A DNA stretch of 52,780 bases. Origin: Brevundimonas sp. GTDB lineage: Bacteria > Pseudomonadota > Alphaproteobacteria > Caulobacterales > Caulobacteraceae. Below are positions 8,791 to 19,359 of this stretch, piece after piece. Location of the stretch: the NCBI RefSeq assembly GCF_030656255.1, contig NZ_JAUSOE010000169.1:1-52780 (forward strand), in the 5' to 3' direction. Within the stretch, counting starts at the first letter, position 1. The number at the start of each line of letters is the position of its first letter. The position numbers were made by a program, and so were the translations under genes. Below the pieces are notes generated by a model that was not told the origin of the DNA, did no database searches, and worked only from the letters and a program-made list of their open reading frames with translations.

Positions 8791-10252
8791 TTTGCGCTCC
8801 TACCGTCTCGCGCACGGCGCTCGACTGCTTGAGGGCGACTGCCTCGCTCAAAAAGACGCGCGGATCGGTCAGCACCCCGGCCACCGCCGTCGCCGCCGCC
8901 GTCGCGGGACTGGCCAGAATAGTGCGGGCGTCCTTGCCCTGGCGGCCTTCGAAATTGCGGTTGGAGGTCGAGACGGCCAGTTGTCCCGGCGCGACGAAAT
9001 CCCCGTTCATGGCGATACACATCGAACAGCCGGGAATCCGCCATTCGGCGCCGGCGGCGATGAAGACCTCGTGCAGGCCTTCCGCCTCGGCGTCGCGACG
9101 CACGGCTTCCGAGCCCGGCACCACCAGCATGCGCAGGCCCGGTTTGACCTTGCGCCCGCGCAGCACCTCGGCGGCGGCGCGCAGGTCGGGCAAGCGGCCG
9201 TTGGTGCAGGAGCCGATGAAGACCACGTCCACCGGCTGGCTGGTCGTCGCCTCTCCGGCGGTGAAGCCCATATAGGCGATGGCCTTGCGGTCAGAGTCCG
9301 ACTGGGGCTGGGGCACGGGCGTGCCGATCGGCGCGCCCGCGTCGGGGGTCGTGCCCCAGGTCGCCATCGGACGAATCGAGGCGCCGTCGATGACGACTTC
9401 CTTGTCGAAGACCGCGCCCGGATCACTGGACAGTTTCAGCCATTCCGCCGTCGCCGCCTCATAGTCGGCGGGAACGTGTTTGCGGCCGCGCAGCCAGTCG
9501 ATGGTGGTCTGGTCCGGAGCGATCATGCCCGCGCGCGCGCCGGCCTCAATGGACATGTTGCACAGGGTCATTCGCCCTTCCATGTCCAGCGACCGGACCG
9601 CCTCGCCGGCGTATTCGATGACATAGCCGGTGCCGCCGCCGAAGCCGATGGCGGCGATGACGGCCAGGGCGACATCCTTGCCCGAGACGCCGGGCTGCAG
9701 CCGCCCCTCCACCGTGACCCGCATGGCCTTGGCCTTGCGCTGCAACAGGCATTGGGTCGCCAGCACATGGCCGACTTCCGAGGTGCCGATGCCGAAGGCC
9801 AGGGCCCCGAAGGCGCCGTGGGTGGCGGTATGGCTGTCACCGCAGACCACAGTCATGCCCGGCTGGGTCAGGCCCAGTTCCGGTCCCATCACATGGACCA
9901 CGCCGCGATCATCAGAGTCCCAGCCCGCCAGGGGCACGCCGTGCGCGGCGCAGTTCTTCTCCAGCCGATGCACCTGAGCCTCAGCCTGGGCCGTGACATA
10001 GGGTTTCAGCCCGTTCAGACCCGCCGGCAGGGTCGGGGTCGAATGGTCCAGGGTCGCATAGGTCCGGTCGGGGCGGCGCACCTTCAGGCCGCGCGCCTCG
10101 ATCTCGCTGAAGGCCTGGGGGCTGGTGACTTCGTGGACCAGGTGCAGGTCGATATACAGCACGCCCGGCGTATGGGCCGTTTCCGACCGCACGACGTGGG
10201 CGTCCCAGACCTTGTCGAACAGGGTCCGAGGGTTCGGCCCGATCTCACGCAT
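8783..10252 (-). CDS. leuC: 3-isopropylmalate dehydratase, large subunit
   Basis: A 489-residue aconitase-family [4Fe-4S] subunit. Motifs are [16 protein letters not shown] at the N-terminus, [20 protein letters not shown], and the cluster cysteines in FIGSCTNGR and in [12 protein letters not shown]. It works with LeuD in the isomerisation step of leucine synthesis. Near-consensus motifs and normal length indicate a working enzyme. The start overlaps the leuA stop by 8 bases. Confidence 0.97.
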   Translation of the reverse strand: MREIGPNPRTLFDKVWDAHVVRSETAHTPGVLYIDLHLVHEVTSPQAFSEIEARGLKVRRPDRTYATLDHSTPTLPAGLNGLKPYVTAQAEAQVHRLEKNCAAHGVPLAGWDSDDRGVVHVMGPELGLTQPGMTVVCGDSHTATHGAFGALAFGIGTSEVGHVLATQCLLQRKAKAMRVTVEGRLQPGVSGKDVALAVIAAIGFGGGTGYVIEYAGEAVRSLDMEGRMTLCNMSIEAGARAGMIAPDQTTIDWLRGRKHVPADYEAATAEWLKLSSDPGAVFDKEVVIDGASIRPMATWGTTPDAGAPIGTPVPQPQSDSDRKAIAYMGFTAGEATTSQPVDVVFIGSCTNGRLPDLRAAAEVLRGRKVKPGLRMLVVPGSEAVRRDAEAEGLHEVFIAAGAEWRIPGCSMCIAMNGDFVAPGQLAVSTSNRNFEGRQGKDARTILASPATAAATAVAGVLTDPRVFLSEAVALKQSSAVRETVGAQNV

Positions 10253-11489
10253 ACTGAGCCACCGCCACGCCGTCGACCCGGTCGATGATGGCGATCAGTT
10301 CGGCGTCGTTGATCTCGCCGATCTGATCCGCGCGCTGCTTGAATCCGACGACCACGGCCGCCAGGCGTTCGCCCTCGATGGGCCGGCCGATGGTCTCGGC
10401 CCGCTTGGCGATGGCGTGACGGCCGGAATGTTTGCCCAGCACGAACCAGCTGCCCTCGAACCCGACGTCCTGGGGCCGCATGATCTCATAGGTGCGGCTG
10501 TCGGCCAGCATGCCGTGCTGGTGGATGCCGGCCTCGTGGGCGAAGGCGTTGATGCCGACCACCGACTTGTTGCGGGCGATGACCGTCTCGGTGATCTCGC
10601 ACAGGATCTTTGAGGCGCGCACCAGATGGCGGCTGTCGGCGCCGGTCGTGACGCCGTAACGGTCCTCGCGGACCTTCAGGGCCATGATGACCTCTTCGAT
10701 CGAGGCATTGCCGGCGCGTTCGCCGATCCCGTTGATCGCCCCCTCGACCTGACGCGCCCCGCCCTCGATGGCGGCCAGGGAGTTGGCGACCGCCATGCCC
10801 AGATCGTCGTGGCAGTGGGCCGAGAAGATCACATGCGGATGACGCTTATGTATCCGCGCCGCCAGGGCGCGGAAGGTCTCACGCACCTCTTCCGGGGTCG
10901 CATAGCCGACGGTGTCGGGCACGTTCAGGGTCCGGGCGCCCGCATCGGCGGCGGCCTCCATCACATCGGCCAGAAACTCGGGCTCGGTGCGGAAGGCGTC
11001 TTCGGCCGAGAACTCGACGTCGTCGAACAGGCTGGCGGCGTATTCGACCGAGCGCACGGCCGTCGACAGCACTTCGTTGGTCGACATCTTCAGCTTGGCG
11101 GTGCGGTGGATCGGGCTGGTGCCGATGAAGGTGTGGCACCGACGATGCGACTTGGGCGCCGGTTGCAGGGCGCGGAAGCTGGCGTCGATGTCCTTTTCGT
11201 TGGCGCGCGACAGGGAGCAGAAGATGGGCCCTTCGATCTCGCTCGCCACGCGGCGGATGCAGTCTTCGTCGCCGGGCGAGGCGGCGGCGAAGCCGGCCTC
11301 GATAACGTCAACGCCCAGGTCCTTCAGGACCTGGGCCATCTTCACCTTGGCTTGGGCGCTCATCGAGAAGCCCGGAGCCTGTTCTCCGTCCCGCATCGTC
11401 GTGTCGAACACGATGACGCGGTTGGGATCGGCGGCGATCTGCGCCGTTCGGGATACGCCCGATACTCGTACGTCTTCGGGGGTAATCAT
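10245..11489 (-). CDS. leuA: 2-isopropylmalate synthase lacking the C-terminal regulatory domain
   Basis: A 414-residue TIM-barrel acyltransferase that condenses acetyl-CoA with 2-oxoisovalerate, the first committed step to leucine. Motifs are [13 protein letters not shown] near residue 30, the metal-ligand [12 protein letters not shown] near 205, [14 protein letters not shown] and [11 protein letters not shown]. Typical LeuA proteins have about 510-530 residues. This one ends just after the GKHSGRHAI segment and its short linker helices, so the LeuA dimer domain that binds leucine is absent. The frame ends cleanly with an 8-base overlap into leuC, so this is not a local frameshift. Weak or no leucine feedback is inferred. 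The leader attenuator upstream could supply the control. Confidence 0.93.
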   Translation of the reverse strand: MITPEDVRVSGVSRTAQIAADPNRVIVFDTTMRDGEQAPGFSMSAQAKVKMAQVLKDLGVDVIEAGFAAASPGDEDCIRRVASEIEGPIFCSLSRANEKDIDASFRALQPAPKSHRRCHTFIGTSPIHRTAKLKMSTNEVLSTAVRSVEYAASLFDDVEFSAEDAFRTEPEFLADVMEAAADAGARTLNVPDTVGYATPEEVRETFRALAARIHKRHPHVIFSAHCHDDLGMAVANSLAAIEGGARQVEGAINGIGERAGNASIEEVIMALKVREDRYGVTTGADSRHLVRASKILCEITETVIARNKSVVGINAFAHEAGIHQHGMLADSRTYEIMRPQDVGFEGSWFVLGKHSGRHAIAKRAETIGRPIEGERLAAVVVGFKQRADQIGEINDAELIAIIDRVDGVAVAQYA

Positions 11490-11740
11490 TACGCGGCCTC
11501 GGATTGAATAATGTCGTTGCCGATGCGGCGGACGCCGAACAGGCGGTCGATCTGGCGGCCCAGATTGTCCATGCAGCGCCCGGCGTCGCGGCCGCGCACG
11601 GTCAGGGCGATATGACGGAACGCCCCTTCATCAGCCATGTTGATGCCGTCGATATGGAAGCCGCGACGCTCCACCAGGCCGATGAGACGCTGAAGCGAAC
11701 CGTCCGCGCGGTCGATCTGGATGTGGATCGTGTCGCTCAT
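11489..11740 (-). CDS. ilvM: acetolactate synthase small subunit, short IlvM type
   Basis: An 83-residue single ACT domain (IHIQIDRADGSLQRL, then RRGFHIDGINMA). Usual IlvN/IlvH subunits have about 100-180 residues; this length and the RGFHI-x-x-x-NMA segment match IlvM of the enterobacterial AHAS II. The gene starts one base after the stop of the large subunit, and its TAA shares a base with the leuA ATG (TAATG), so both junctions suggest coupling. AHAS II is known to be valine-insensitive; carrying this over here is inference. Confidence 0.88.
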   Translation of the reverse strand: MSDTIHIQIDRADGSLQRLIGLVERRGFHIDGINMADEGAFRHIALTVRGRDAGRCMDNLGRQIDRLFGVRRIGNDIIQSEAA

Positions 11741-11741
11741 C

Positions 11742-13454
11742 TCAGGAGCCCTCCATCATTTCGGCGTTGTTCTTGCCCGGCGGAACCAGCGGCCAGACAT
11801 TGTCTCTGGAATCGATGACCACATGGGCCAGGCAGGGGCCGTCGGCGGCCAGCAGGCGCTGGATGCCGTCCGACACCTGATCGCGGCGATCGATACGGAA
11901 GGCCTCGATGCCAAAGGCCTCGGCCACCTTCACGAAGTCCGGATTGTCGGACAGGTCGATCTCGGAATAGTTCTCGGCGAAGAACAGCTCCTGCCACTGG
12001 CGCACCAGGCCCAGCGAGGAATTGTCGATCAGCACGATCTTCAGCGGGATGCCGTAACGCTTCAGCGTCGCCAGTTCCTGGATGTTCATCATGAAGCCGC
12101 CGTCGCCGGCGATGGTGACGACGGTCGCCGACGGATCGGCCAGCTTTGCGCCGATGCCGGCGGGCAGGCCGAAGCCCATGGCGCCCAGGCCGCCCGAGGT
12201 GATGTGGGCTTCGGGCCGCGAGAAGCGGCAGTGCATGGCCGCCCACATCTGATGCTGGCCCACGTCGCAGGCGGCGACGAAATCATCGCCCGCCGCTTCG
12301 GACACTTCTTTCAGCAGGGCCGGGGCATAGACCCCCTCGCCCGGCGCGTCATAGCGATAGGCATGGGTCGCGGCGGCCTGGGCGCACTCGACAACCCACG
12401 GCTGGATGTCCAGGGCAGGGCCGCCGGCCATCCGCGCCGTCAGGGCCTCGACCCCGTCCTTCAACTCGCCGACGACGGCGACATTGGCCGCCCGCAGCTT
12501 GCCGACTTCCGAGGCGTCGATGTCGAAATGGACGATCCGGGCGTTGGGCGCGAACTCGGCCAGCTTGCCGGTGGCGCGGTCGTCGAACCGGGCGCCGACG
12601 ACGATCAGCAGATCGCTGTCCTGCACCGCATGATTGGCGGCGCGCGTCCCGTGCATGCCCAGCATCCCCAACATGCCCGGCGCGTCGGTCGGGATGGTGC
12701 CCAGGGCGTTCAGAGTCGAGACCTGGGGGATGCCGGTCGCGGCGACGAAGGCGCGCAGGGCCTCGGTCGCGCGGCCGATCTTCACCCCGCCGCCGATATA
12801 GACCAACGGCTTCTTCGCCGCCCGGATCGCGGCCTCAGCCGCAGCGATGGCGTCGTGATCAATGCGCGGCGTGTCGTTGGGAATGTGGAAGCCGTAGTCC
12901 TCGCTGGTCGTGGCGAACTGCACGTCCTTGGGCAGATCGACCAGGACCGGACCCGGCCGGCCCGAGGCGGCGATATGGAAGGCTTCCTCGATGGCGGCCG
13001 GAACATCGGCGGCGGACCGGACCAGGATCGAATGTTTCACGATCGGCAGGGTGACGCCCAGGATGTCGATCTCCTGGAAGGCGTCGGTCCCCATCAGACC
13101 CTGGGCGACATTGCCGGTGATGCAGACCATCGGCACGGAATCCATCAGCGCATTGGCGATGCCGGTGATCAGATTGGTGGCGCCGGGGCCGGAGGTGGCG
13201 ATGCAGACCCCGACCTTGCCGCTCTTGCGCGCATAGGCGTCGGCGGCGAAGGCCGCGCCCTGCTCGTGGCGGACCAGGATGTGCTTCAGCTTCGATCCGG
13301 CCAGGGCGTCATAGACCGGCATGATGGCGCCGCCCGGATAACCGAACACCACCTCCACGCCCAGCCGCTCCAGGGTGGAGACCAGCAGGCGCGCCCCCGA
13401 TTGCGGGGCGGCCTCGGCTGAGGATTTGAAGGCGGCGGCGGTCATCAGGGTCAT
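11742..13454 (-). CDS. ilvG: acetolactate synthase large subunit, IlvG-like
   Basis: A 570-residue ThDP- and FAD-dependent enzyme that makes 2-acetolactate or 2-aceto-2-hydroxybutyrate. Motifs are VFGYPGGAIMPVYDAL, RHEQGAAFAADAYAR with the catalytic Glu, and the ThDP-binding GDGGFMMNIQELATLKR. The segments DVGQHQMWAA and NVWPLVPPGKNNAEM near the C-terminus closely resemble E. coli IlvG (AHAS II) from memory, and the partner gene is IlvM-like. The symbol ilvB would also be defensible. It lies 18 bases after ilvC in the operon. Confidence 0.93.
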   Translation of the reverse strand: MTLMTAAAFKSSAEAAPQSGARLLVSTLERLGVEVVFGYPGGAIMPVYDALAGSKLKHILVRHEQGAAFAADAYARKSGKVGVCIATSGPGATNLITGIANALMDSVPMVCITGNVAQGLMGTDAFQEIDILGVTLPIVKHSILVRSAADVPAAIEEAFHIAASGRPGPVLVDLPKDVQFATTSEDYGFHIPNDTPRIDHDAIAAAEAAIRAAKKPLVYIGGGVKIGRATEALRAFVAATGIPQVSTLNALGTIPTDAPGMLGMLGMHGTRAANHAVQDSDLLIVVGARFDDRATGKLAEFAPNARIVHFDIDASEVGKLRAANVAVVGELKDGVEALTARMAGGPALDIQPWVVECAQAAATHAYRYDAPGEGVYAPALLKEVSEAAGDDFVAACDVGQHQMWAAMHCRFSRPEAHITSGGLGAMGFGLPAGIGAKLADPSATVVTIAGDGGFMMNIQELATLKRYGIPLKIVLIDNSSLGLVRQWQELFFAENYSEIDLSDNPDFVKVAEAFGIEAFRIDRRDQVSDGIQRLLAADGPCLAHVVIDSRDNVWPLVPPGKNNAEMMEGS

Positions 13455-13472
13455 CCGGTCTTTCGCTTGGGC

Positions 13473-14486
13473 TCAGGCCGCTTCGGACTTGGGCGTGTTC
13501 AGCCAGGCCATCCGCTCGCGCAGACGGGCGCCGACCTGTTCGATCTGGCTTTCGCGGTCCGCCTTCAGCCAGGCTTCGTACTGCGGCTTGCCGGCCTCGT
13601 TCTCGGCGATCCAGTTGCGCGCGAAGGTGCCGTCTTGGATCTCGTCCAGAATGGTCTTCATGCGGGCCTTGGTCTCTTCGTTGACGACGCGCGGGCCGCT
13701 GGCGACGGCGCCGTATTTGGCCGTCTCAGAGATGAAGTGGTGCATCTTCGAAATGCCGCCTTCGTAGAACAGGTCCACGATCAGCTTCAGTTCGTGCAGG
13801 CATTCGAAATAGGCGATCTCGGGCTGGTAGCCGGCCTCGACCAAGGTGTTGAAGCCCTGCATGACCAGTTCCTTGGCGCCGCCGCACAGGACGGCCTGTT
13901 CACCGAACAGATCGGTCTCGGTCTCTTCACGGAAGGTGGTTTCCAGCAGGCCGCCGGTCGCGCCGCCGTTGCCCTTGGCGTAGCCCATGGCCCGGTCGCG
14001 GGCCTTGCCGGTGACGTCCTTCTCGATGGCGAACAGCGAGGGCACGCCGCGACCGCGCTGGAACTCGCGACGGACCAGATCGCCCGGTCCCTTGGGCGCG
14101 ACCAGGATCACGTCCATGTCGGGACGCGGGGTGATGCGCTCGTAGATGATCGAGAAGCCGTGGGCGAACAGCAGGGCAGAGCCCTCCTTGGCGTTCGGCT
14201 CGATGATGTCGCGATAGACGTCGCCCTGGACCATGTCCGGGGTCAGGATGGCGATGATGTCCGCGCCCTTGACGGCCTCGGCCGGCTCGGCGGTCGGGAC
14301 GCCGTCGGCCGTGGCGTGTTTCCAGCCCGTGCCGCCGTGACGGACGCCGGCGACCACGTCATGGCCGCTGTCCTTCAGGTTCTGCGCATGGGCGCGCCCC
14401 TGCGAGCCATAGCCGATGATGGCGATGCGCTGACCGGCGATGGCGCCCGGCTTGATGTCTTCGTTGGTGTAGATGGTGATGGCCAT
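13473..14486 (-). CDS. ilvC: ketol-acid reductoisomerase (class I)
   Basis: A 337-residue NADPH/Mg-dependent enzyme of valine and isoleucine synthesis. The N-terminal Rossmann segment [17 protein letters not shown], the LLFAHGFSI segment and the C-terminal knotted domain with [15 protein letters not shown] metal ligands (here [17 protein letters not shown]) and [12 protein letters not shown] are all present. Length is that of class I enzymes. It starts 6 bases after the ilvD stop. Confidence 0.97.
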   Translation of the reverse strand: MAITIYTNEDIKPGAIAGQRIAIIGYGSQGRAHAQNLKDSGHDVVAGVRHGGTGWKHATADGVPTAEPAEAVKGADIIAILTPDMVQGDVYRDIIEPNAKEGSALLFAHGFSIIYERITPRPDMDVILVAPKGPGDLVRREFQRGRGVPSLFAIEKDVTGKARDRAMGYAKGNGGATGGLLETTFREETETDLFGEQAVLCGGAKELVMQGFNTLVEAGYQPEIAYFECLHELKLIVDLFYEGGISKMHHFISETAKYGAVASGPRVVNEETKARMKTILDEIQDGTFARNWIAENEAGKPQYEAWLKADRESQIEQVGARLRERMAWLNTPKSEAA

Positions 14487-14492
14487 GAGAAT

Positions 14493-16244
14493 TCAGGCGT
14501 CCTGAGCAGCAGTGGATTTGTGAGACGCCTGGCCAAAATCGGGAATCTGGGCCGGCGGCGGGTTGGGAATGGTGACCGCGCCCTGGGCCGCCGAGGCGAC
14601 CGAGGCGCGGTATTTGGCGAAGACACCTCGCGCCGGGCGGACTACGTGGGGCGTAAAGCCCGCCCGGCGCGTCGCCAGATCGACATTGACGTCGATCCGA
14701 CGGTTGGTGACGTCGATGGTGATGCGGTCACCATCGCGAATGAGGGCGATCGGGCCGCCCACGGCGGCTTCCGGCGAGACGTGGCCGGCGACGAAGCCGT
14801 AGCTGGCGCCCGAGAACCGGCCGTCGGTCAGCAGGGCGACATTGTCGATCTTGCGGCCCTTCAGGGCGGCGGTGACCTGCAGCATCTCGCGCATGCCCGG
14901 GCCGCCCTTGGGCCCTTCGTAGCGGATGATGATGACGTCGCCTTCGCCGACCGAACCGTCCTGAACGGCGTGGAAGGCGTCTTCCTCGCTGTCGAAGACA
15001 CAGGCCGGGCCTTCGAACTTATCGACCTTGTGGCCGGTCAGCTTGATGACGGCGCCCTCAGGGGCGACGTCGCCATAGATGACGGCGAAGCTGCCGCGGT
15101 CCATGACCGGCGCGTCGAAGCTGGTCACCACCACCTGGCCGGGGGTTTCCTCGGCGTCGCCGGCCTCGGCGAACAGGCTGCGGCCGCTGACGGTGGGGGT
15201 GTTCACGATCTTGCCGGCCTCGGCCATCCGTTGCGTGACCAGGCGGGTGCCGCCGGCGGCGAACAGGTGCGAGGCCAGGAAGCGGCCGCCCGGCTTCAGG
15301 TCGCAGATGACCGGCGCCTCGACGCAGGCCTGGTGGCAGTCCTCAACGCCGAACTCGACGCCGGCCTCGGCCGCGATGGCCGTCAGGTGCATGACGGCAT
15401 TAGTCGATCCGCCCGAGGCCGAGACGGCGACGGCGGCGTTCTTCAGGCTGGCGCGGGTGATGTATTTGCGGGCCGTGTCGCCGGCGAAGACCCGCTCGAC
15501 GATCAGCCGGCCGCAGCGTTCGCCCTCAGCCGCCTTGTTCGGATCGACCGCCGGCACGTCATTGGCGCCCATGGGCGAGATGCCCATGACCGACAGAGCC
15601 ATGGCCATGGTGTTGGCCGTGAACTGACCGCCGCAGGCGCCGGCGCCGGGGCAGACGGCGGTCTCGACCGCCTTCAGGCCGGCGTCGTCCAGCGCGCCGG
15701 CCGAATGGGCGCCGATGGCCTCGAACACCTCCTGGACCGAGACCTCCTTCGTCCCGATCACGCCGGGCATGATCGTGCCGCCGTAATAGACCAGGCCCGG
15801 GATATCCATCCGCGCCAGGGCCATGGCCGCCGCCGGGATCGTCTTGTCGCAGCCGACGATGCAGACCACGCCGTCCAGCTGGTGGCCCTCGATGGCCAGC
15901 TCGATGGAGTCAGCGACGACCTCCCGGCTGATCAGCGAGGCCTTCATGCCCGCCGTGCCCATCGAGATGCCGTCGGTGACGACGATGGTGTTGAAATCGA
16001 CCGGATAGCCGCCCGCCGCGACGATGCCCGCCCGCACGTCCTTGGCCAGCCGGTCCAGGTGCATGTTGCACGGCGTGACCGTCGACCAGGTGTTGACGAT
16101 GCCGATCATCGGCTTGTCGAAGTCGGCGTCCTGCATCCCGGCCGCCCGCAGATACGACCGCGCCGCCGCCCGGTTCGGGCCATGCGTCACCGCCGCGCTG
16201 CGCGCATTGGGCTTGTTGGGCTCTGAGGTAGAATCTTGCGTCAT
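14493..16244 (-). CDS. ilvD: dihydroxy-acid dehydratase
   Basis: A 583-residue Fe-S dehydratase that converts dihydroxy acids to 2-keto acids for valine, isoleucine and leucine. Cluster and active-site motifs are TPCNMHLDRLAKDVR, GCDKTIPAAAMALARMD and GACGGQFTANTMAMAL, and DGRFSGASYGFVAGHVSPEA near the C-terminus. ATG 16244 (MTQDSTSEPN) is preferred over an in-frame GTG at 16274, which sits at the end of the attenuator hairpin. It is the first enzyme gene of the operon, 32 bases after the terminator T-run. Confidence 0.96.
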   Translation of the reverse strand: MTQDSTSEPNKPNARSAAVTHGPNRAAARSYLRAAGMQDADFDKPMIGIVNTWSTVTPCNMHLDRLAKDVRAGIVAAGGYPVDFNTIVVTDGISMGTAGMKASLISREVVADSIELAIEGHQLDGVVCIVGCDKTIPAAAMALARMDIPGLVYYGGTIMPGVIGTKEVSVQEVFEAIGAHSAGALDDAGLKAVETAVCPGAGACGGQFTANTMAMALSVMGISPMGANDVPAVDPNKAAEGERCGRLIVERVFAGDTARKYITRASLKNAAVAVSASGGSTNAVMHLTAIAAEAGVEFGVEDCHQACVEAPVICDLKPGGRFLASHLFAAGGTRLVTQRMAEAGKIVNTPTVSGRSLFAEAGDAEETPGQVVVTSFDAPVMDRGSFAVIYGDVAPEGAVIKLTGHKVDKFEGPACVFDSEEDAFHAVQDGSVGEGDVIIIRYEGPKGGPGMREMLQVTAALKGRKIDNVALLTDGRFSGASYGFVAGHVSPEAAVGGPIALIRDGDRITIDVTNRRIDVNVDLATRRAGFTPHVVRPARGVFAKYRASVASAAQGAVTIPNPPPAQIPDFGQASHKSTAAQDA

Positions 16245-16275
16245 CGGTCCGGTTCTTTTTGAACCGCCAAGCACG

Positions 16276-16304
16276 AAAAACCCCGCTTCCTTTCGGGAGC
16301 GGGG
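16276..16304 (-). terminator. intrinsic terminator of the ilv-leu attenuator, with an alternative antiterminator
   Basis: On the - strand a 10-position stem (16304-16295 with 16290-16281, CCCCGCTCCC and GGAAGCGGGG, one mismatch) is capped by a GAAA tetraloop and followed by five Us (16280-16276), just before ilvD. The upstream segment AGCGGCGTGG (16359-16350), inside the leader codons, can pair 9 of 10 with CCACCCCGCT (16307-16298), which takes the 5' arm of the terminator. A competing small hairpin CTGCTT-ACGC-AAGCGG (16370-16355) uses two Leu codons of the leader as its 5' arm. This is the classic three-state layout of amino-acid attenuation. Confidence 0.85.
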
Positions 16305-16334
16305 TGGTGCGAGGCGATCCTGAGTGTGTTTAGG

Positions 16335-16487
16335 TCAGGTCGCGTGCATCCACGCCGCTTGCGTAAGCAGGCCGAGGAGTACGAGGAGAATGAGGAATAC
16401 GGGGCCTTCCAGGCCGACCGGCGCGCGAACGGCCGCCACCGCCTTCGCGGTGCGTCCCTTCATAATGTCGCGCGTCATCGTGGCCAC
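16335..16487 (-). CDS. ilv-leu leader peptide (attenuation control peptide)
   Basis: A 50-residue reading frame directly upstream of the attenuator terminator. It starts at GTG 16487 (MATMTRDIMK), six bases after a GGGAG ribosome-binding site; an ATG three codons later is possible. Residues 30-41 read VFLILLVLLGLL, so ten of twelve codons are Leu, Ile or Val, the end products of the operon. The peptide ends AAWMHAT-stop about 30 bases before the terminator stem. A ribosome stalled in the Leu/Ile/Val run would cover the 5' arm of the first hairpin and free the antiterminator. The peptide itself probably has no other function. Confidence 0.85.
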   Translation of the reverse strand: MATMTRDIMKGRTAKAVAAVRAPVGLEGPVFLILLVLLGLLTQAAWMHAT

Positions 16488-16738
16488 GGGTGGCTCCCTG
16501 TTCTGACGCCAAGAAACCATATGGACCGGGGCCGCACAACCCCTGTCGCAAAAATTTTGCTCAATGAACCGAAAACCGCCCCGGCAGAGGTGTTTCTTGC
16601 CGGACACGCCGTCACCTCATCTAACCGTAACGCTTGCTCACGCCATGTTAGGGCTAAGGCGCGGCGTCGGGGTTGAAACCGGGGCGCGAGAGTTCCATTG
16701 AGACGCCAACAACATAATCGTTCAGAGGAGCCTCCCCC

Positions 16739-17746
<1,008 letters not shown>

Positions 17747-18046
17747 ATGCTTTTTGCAGGTCGCATCTTCGGTCTGCTTCTTCTTGTGGCGGCCGGCCTG
17801 GTGGTCGGCCGTCTCTACGACTTGAACGTCGCTCGCTGGCTTGCCACCTTCTGGCTTCCGATAAGCGCCGCCGCAGCGTTCGCATTGGCATTTTTTAACG
17901 CTCGTCCCGTGGACCATGCCGGTTCGCGATACGAGTCCCCGCAACTCGCCCTGTCAGGCGGAAGAATTTTAATTGGCGTGGTGGCCGCAGCATCGTCGGT
18001 CGCCGCGTCTCTCTTCCTGTTGGCCGTTGGCATCATGACCCGGTAG
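17747..18046 (+). CDS. small hypothetical membrane protein between gap and pgk
   Basis: A 99-residue protein whose ATG directly follows the gap stop (TGAATG), suggesting translational coupling. Hydrophobic stretches near residues 5-22, 33-50 and 72-95 predict about three membrane helices; the loop carries [15 protein letters not shown] do not recognise a family. Third-position GC looks lower than in gap and pgk, which may mark recent acquisition or weak constraint. A non-coding spacer is possible but less likely, given the frame, the length and the fit to both neighbours. Confidence 0.6.
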   Translation: MLFAGRIFGLLLLVAAGLVVGRLYDLNVARWLATFWLPISAAAAFALAFFNARPVDHAGSRYESPQLALSGGRILIGVVAAASSVAASLFLLAVGIMTR

Positions 18047-18051
18047 ATTTC

Positions 18052-19248
18052 ATGACCTTCCGCACCCTCGACGACGCTCACGACCTCGCAGGCAAGACGG
18101 CCCTGGTCCGCGTGGACTTCAACGTCCCGATGGAGGACGGCAAGGTCACGGACGACACCCGCCTGCGCGTCGCCCTGCCGACGATCCAGCGTCTGCGCGA
18201 CGCCGGCGCCAAGGTCGCGCTGCTGGCTCACTTCGACCGTCCCAAGGGCCAGCGCGTCCCGTCGATGAGCCTGAAGCCGGTCGTGGATGATCTGGAAAAC
18301 CTGCTCGGCGCCCCCGTCCGCTTCGCCGACGACTGCATCGGACCGGACGCCGTGGACGCCATCCGCGACCTGGACGCCGGCGGCGTGGTCCTGCTGGAGA
18401 ACGTGCGCTTCCATGCGGCGGAAGAGGCCAATGACCCGGTCTTCGCCCAGAAGCTGGCCGATCTGGGCGACCTCTATGTCAATGACGCCTTCTCGGCCGC
18501 CCACCGCGCCCACGCCTCGACGGAAGGGATCGCCCACCACCTGCCCGCCTACGCCGGCGAATCCATGCGCCGCGAGCTCGATGCGCTCGACGCCGCCCTG
18601 GGCAATCCTCAGAAGCCGGTTCTGGGCATCGTCGGCGGGGCCAAGGTCTCGACCAAGCTGGACCTGCTGAAGAACCTGGTCGGCAAGCTGGACCGCCTCG
18701 CCATCGGCGGCGGCATGGCCAACACCTTCCTATTCGCCCAGGGAATCGACATCGGCGGCTCGCTGGCCGAACGCGACATGGCCGACACGGCGCGCGAGAT
18801 CATGGCCGAGGCCGAGGCGCAGGGCTGCAAACTGCTGCTGCCCGTCGATTTCGTGGTCGCGACCGAGGTCAAGCCCGGCGCAGCATCCCGCCCTGTCATC
18901 GCCGGCGCCGCCCTGTCGGCCGACGACAAGATCCTAGACGCCGGCCCGGCCACGGTCGCGCGGCTGCTGGAGGCCCTGACCGCCTCGAAAACCCTGATCT
19001 GGAACGGCCCCCTGGGCGTGTTCGAGGTGCCGCCCTTCGACGCCGCCACCGTGACCGTGGCCCGCCATGCGGCGGCCCTGGCCAAGGCTGGGCTGCTGGT
19101 CGCCGTCGGCGGCGGCGGCGACACGGTCTCGGCCCTGAACCACGCAGGCGTCTCGGACGACATGACCTTCGTCTCCACCGCCGGCGGCGCCTTCCTGGAA
19201 TGGATGGAGGGCAAACCCCTGCCGGGGGTCGAGGCCCTGCGCATCTGA
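18052..19248 (+). CDS. pgk: phosphoglycerate kinase
   Basis: A 398-residue two-domain kinase that makes ATP from 1,3-bisphosphoglycerate. N-terminal [21 protein letters not shown], the [15 protein letters not shown] segment and the nucleotide-binding [11 protein letters not shown] near the C-terminus are all present. Length is normal. The start ATG lies 5 bases after the preceding small gene and lacks a strong ribosome-binding site, so coupling is likely. Confidence 0.97.
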   Translation: MTFRTLDDAHDLAGKTALVRVDFNVPMEDGKVTDDTRLRVALPTIQRLRDAGAKVALLAHFDRPKGQRVPSMSLKPVVDDLENLLGAPVRFADDCIGPDAVDAIRDLDAGGVVLLENVRFHAAEEANDPVFAQKLADLGDLYVNDAFSAAHRAHASTEGIAHHLPAYAGESMRRELDALDAALGNPQKPVLGIVGGAKVSTKLDLLKNLVGKLDRLAIGGGMANTFLFAQGIDIGGSLAERDMADTAREIMAEAEAQGCKLLLPVDFVVATEVKPGAASRPVIAGAALSADDKILDAGPATVARLLEALTASKTLIWNGPLGVFEVPPFDAATVTVARHAAALAKAGLLVAVGGGGDTVSALNHAGVSDDMTFVSTAGGAFLEWMEGKPLPGVEALRI

Positions 19249-19359
19249 CGCCCGACCTGCGGACTCTGGAAAGCGGCGGCTGGCGGCGTGACTTCGTCGC
19301 GCCTCGCCGCTAATCTCCCGCCCAATCAAAAAAGACTATTCGGCTCAGGAGATTTCATC

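Noticed and set aside
13467-16226. A 919-codon open frame on the + strand across ilvC and ilvD
   Set aside because: It is the antisense of two strongly conserved enzymes; GC-rich codon bias leaves the opposite frame open. Composition is that of a shadow frame (rich in Arg, Gly, Asp, His).
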